Source: Erysipelotrichaceae bacterium UBA3379 (GTDB lineage Bacteria; Bacillota_I; Bacilli_A; Erysipelotrichales; Coprobacillaceae). From it: 9,758 bases of DNA. Location of the stretch: NCBI GenBank assembly GCA_002359025.1, contig DEPZ01000039.1, forward strand, positions 294 through 10,051, in the 5' to 3' direction. Each line of letters opens with the position of its first letter. Position 1 is the stretch's first letter. Shown piece by piece: positions 7,967-9,758 of the stretch. Made by a program: the position numbers and the translations under genes. Under the pieces are notes generated by a model, which had not been told where the DNA came from, searched no databases, and saw nothing but the letters and a program-made list of their open reading frames with translations.

Positions 7967-9446
7967 TTGTTAACTCCTTAAAAATTATTTTAAACCTTGG
8001 CATAATAAACTTTCCATCTTCACTATTAAGTTCGCATGTTTCTTGTGCATGACTTCTATCAATATAATAAGTTCTACCATCATCCGTTTTAGAACTCAGT
8101 GATTCTTGTCCTAAAGCTTTAGATAACCACATTAAAAGAGTTTTTCGTGTTTTAGAATCTAGTATTGGAAGAGATGCGAAATCTATTTCATTATTGATAG
8201 TTAATTCTTGAATTTTTTTCATTTGATTTGAAAGTTCTTCTTCTATTATAAGTCTTTGTTTTATTCTTTCAAATGTATGATCTTGGGCTGGGACTCTCAT
8301 TGATTTTTTTCTAATTATTCTTGAATGTGGCTCAAGACTCATATAAGAAGGTGTTTCTTGATACACTCCTATGTTGATATCTTCACTTTGACGTGAATTC
8401 ACATGTGAAAGATGCATACTATCAGCGACTCCAAAAACATACGCACTCATGCAATGCGCTTCATTTACGTTTTTACATTTACTAAAAATATTAGCAATAT
8501 GAAGATATTGTTCTTTTCTATGTGATCCACGATTAATCATTTCTGATATTTGTTGAGCATATCTTGTCATTTTACGAATAATTTCATTAGATATATCATA
8601 TAGATGATCAACTTCATTATAGCCATCTTGCCCTACAAACCAATAAAATAAGCTTAACCACTTGTCTTTAAAATTATTATAAATATCTTCTCTATTAATC
8701 TCATGACCTATTCTTGGTATTGATAGTTCATAGTCAGTCGCTTTATTAAAAATAATTTCTAAATCATCATAATCTATATTTCGTAATTCACTTGATATTA
8801 GGGACCCTATATTTTGCATTGTTATTACAAATTCTCTTAAATACATGACAATTTTATCTTTATATATAAGGAACTCTGTTGTTTTCATTAGTTCTTCTGC
8901 TTTGGCACTATTTAATGTTTTGATATAATCTTGGTAGTTTTGATTTAAACGAACAAAGTCATTCATAAGCAAATTAAGCCATCCATTAACTTCAGATGAT
9001 TCTAAATTCTTGATATCGTGTATTTTTGTAAGTTGTTGATAAATTCTTTCTAATAAAGTCGGTTCTAAAGAAGCCCCTTCTATTTCTAAATTTTCTAAGC
9101 GTAATGTCATTCTTTCTATTTCTACAGTGTATTCTGTAAGTTGATATCGATATTTTTTATTTTTAAAGTCATCAATTGTTCGAACCTTATTACTATCTTG
9201 ACTCGCAGTTAAATTTTGCCATTGTGTCAATTGTTGCAAATCCTGTTGACATTGTTCTAGTGTGTAATCTTCATACCCTGGTATTTGATGTATTTCTTCA
9301 TAGACTTCTTCTTTATGGATCCAATAATGGATTTTCTCATATTCTAAAAAGAAATATCTAATAATTAGTCTATACCTTTCTACATTATCAGCTCTTAAAT
9401 AATTGACTTCCTTAATAGGTTTTATTAGTTTATCATATACTTTCAC
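7959..9446 (-). CDS. jetA: Wadjet kleisin subunit JetA (MksF-like, DUF2397/TIGR02677)
   Basis: JetA is the kleisin that bridges the two JetC heads and carries JetB, closing the ring that holds DNA. The product has the DUF2397 opening LRADNVERYRLIIRYFFLEYEKIHYWI (its first part at about 17-36), expected to form a winged-helix domain, then a long helical middle and a C-terminal winged-helix-like region ending in MPRFKIIF. At 495 residues it is full length. I chose GTG 9446-9444 as start: GGAGG at 9459-9455 sits 8 nt before it. The longer open frame from TTG 9461 would place this ribosome binding site inside the coding sequence, so those five extra codons are unlikely to be translated. It is the first gene of the jetABCD operon, with a good promoter 60-90 nt upstream and an 8-bp overlap with jetB. 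Confidence 0.93.
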   Translation of the reverse strand: MKVYDKLIKPIKEVNYLRADNVERYRLIIRYFFLEYEKIHYWIHKEEVYEEIHQIPGYEDYTLEQCQQDLQQLTQWQNLTASQDSNKVRTIDDFKNKKYRYQLTEYTVEIERMTLRLENLEIEGASLEPTLLERIYQQLTKIHDIKNLESSEVNGWLNLLMNDFVRLNQNYQDYIKTLNSAKAEELMKTTEFLIYKDKIVMYLREFVITMQNIGSLISSELRNIDYDDLEIIFNKATDYELSIPRIGHEINREDIYNNFKDKWLSLFYWFVGQDGYNEVDHLYDISNEIIRKMTRYAQQISEMINRGSHRKEQYLHIANIFSKCKNVNEAHCMSAYVFGVADSMHLSHVNSRQSEDINIGVYQETPSYMSLEPHSRIIRKKSMRVPAQDHTFERIKQRLIIEEELSNQMKKIQELTINNEIDFASLPILDSKTRKTLLMWLSKALGQESLSSKTDDGRTYYIDRSHAQETCELNSEDGKFIMPRFKIIFKELTNE

Positions 9447-9502
9447 ATTTTTGTCCTCCAAATTTATTAATCAACAAGTTATTCTATTTACCAATCATAG
9501 AA

Positions 9503-9531
9503 ATTATATATGAACGACGCCATTTAATCAA
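9503..9531 (-). promoter_or_regulatory. Sigma-A-type promoter of the jetABCD operon
   Basis: On the minus strand, TTGATT (9531-9526, 4 of 6 to the -35 consensus) is followed by exactly 17 nt and a perfect -10 TATAAT (9508-9503). The predicted start is near 9496, giving a leader of about 50 nt to the GTG of jetA with GGAGG near its end. This is the best promoter match between the CRISPR trailer and jetA; another -35-like TTGACT further upstream has no suitable -10. Confidence 0.65.
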
Positions 9532-9540
9532 TTTATATCA

Positions 9541-9550
9541 TAACATGTTA
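9541..9550. promoter_or_regulatory. Short palindrome just upstream of the jet promoter
   Basis: TAACATGTTA is a perfect 10-bp palindrome centred about 17 bp upstream of the jet -35 hexamer. Its place would suit a regulator, but palindromes of this size arise often in AT-rich DNA and there is no second copy nearby. Recorded as a weak candidate operator only. Confidence 0.25.
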
Positions 9551-9591
9551 GTCAAAATAATTCATTAATCTATGAGATAATATATGTTAAA

Positions 9592-9624
9592 AAATGATTT
9601 TCATTTAATGATCAGATTAATAAC
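9592..9624 (-). repeat. Degenerate terminal CRISPR repeat
   Basis: This copy keeps GTTATTAATCT at the minus-strand 5' side and the ATCATT and ATGAAA blocks, but differs at eight positions, five of them in the last seven bases where the normal copies read TGTAAAT. Decay at the 3' side is typical of the repeat furthest from the leader. No further copy is found between here and jetA, so it marks the array end. Confidence 0.7.
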
Positions 9625-9758
9625 AGTGGTAAATCATTGCATACTGCACATCTGATATACATTTACATTTCATACAATGATTAGATTAATAACCTCCATG
9701 CATGATATCCATTCTTCTTGAATTGCTCATTTACATTTCATACAATGATTAGATTAAT
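9592..9758 (-). CRISPR. Trailer end of a CRISPR array (type I-B-like repeat), truncated by the window edge
   Basis: An identical 30-nt unit occurs at 9661-9690 and 9729-9758, and a degenerate copy at 9592-9621 matches 22 of 30 positions. The next three bases (AAC) are also shared after the first two copies, so the full repeat is probably about 33 nt. The period is 69 then 68 nt, leaving unrelated spacers of 36 nt (9625-9660) and 35 nt (9694-9728). Read on the minus strand the repeat starts GTTATTAATCT and ends ATGTAAAT, the same end as the Clostridioides difficile type I-B repeat. The degenerate copy is changed most at its minus-strand 3' part, as expected for the last repeat, so the leader should be to the right. 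No cas gene is inside the window; the type is inferred only from the repeat. Two exact copies plus one degenerate are few, so a short-repeat alternative remains possible. Confidence 0.78.

Noticed and set aside
9176..9361. Plus-strand open frame of 61 codons within jetA
   Set aside because: Antisense to the JetA N-terminal domain, with no ribosome binding site.
9592..9758. Repeats as replication iterons or an integration site
   Set aside because: The 68-69 nt spacing, constant-length unrelated spacers and 3'-decayed last copy fit a CRISPR array better; no replication gene or DnaA-box cluster is beside them.

Overview
The window is AT-rich DNA that looks like a low-GC Gram-positive (Firmicutes), probably a gut Erysipelotrichia- or Clostridia-type bacterium. 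The base is strong A+T bias, AGGAGG-like ribosome binding sites, TTGACA/TATAAT promoters and TGA used as a true stop, which argues against Mycoplasma. Species was not determined. Every gene lies on the minus strand, so the biological reading order runs from right to left.

Right end (9592-9758): the trailing end of a CRISPR array. Two identical repeat copies, the second cut by the window edge, and one degenerate terminal copy are set at a regular 68-69 nt period with two unrelated spacers of about 35 nt. In the minus-strand reading the repeat begins GTTATTAATCT and ends ATGTAAAT, which resembles type I-B repeats of Clostridia. The leader, and perhaps the cas genes, should lie beyond the right edge.

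Middle (1573-9446): a complete four-gene Wadjet (JetABCD/MksFEBG) anti-plasmid operon of the DUF2397/DUF2398/TIGR02680/DUF2399 subtype (type III in the original three-type scheme, as I recall it). jetA (kleisin), jetB (KITE subunit), jetC (SMC ATPase) and jetD (Toprim/topoisomerase VI A-like nuclease) are translationally coupled by 8-, 4- and 4-bp overlaps. A TTGATT-N17-TATAAT promoter lies ahead of jetA, and a hairpin terminator follows jetD. In characterised homologues the SMC motor JetABC extrudes loops on circular DNA, and JetD cuts small closed circles such as plasmids. All key motifs are intact here, so the operon looks functional.

Left end (1-1395): a small regulon with an Rrf2-family regulator of the YwnA-like branch (883-1338) and, downstream, a major facilitator transporter cut by the left window edge (1-765). 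Each has its own sigma-A-like promoter. Three copies of a 19-bp dyad, TGTAA-N9-TTACA, lie on the two promoters. Two of them cover the -35 hexamers in the same register and one covers the probable transport-gene transcription start. This suggests that the regulator represses itself and the transporter.

The Wadjet operon and the CRISPR array together form a small defence island. Neither is a new kind of system. The less expected points are the direct co-directional abutment of the CRISPR trailer with the jet promoter, the inferred Rrf2 operator, and two start-site corrections (jetA GTG, jetD inner ATG).
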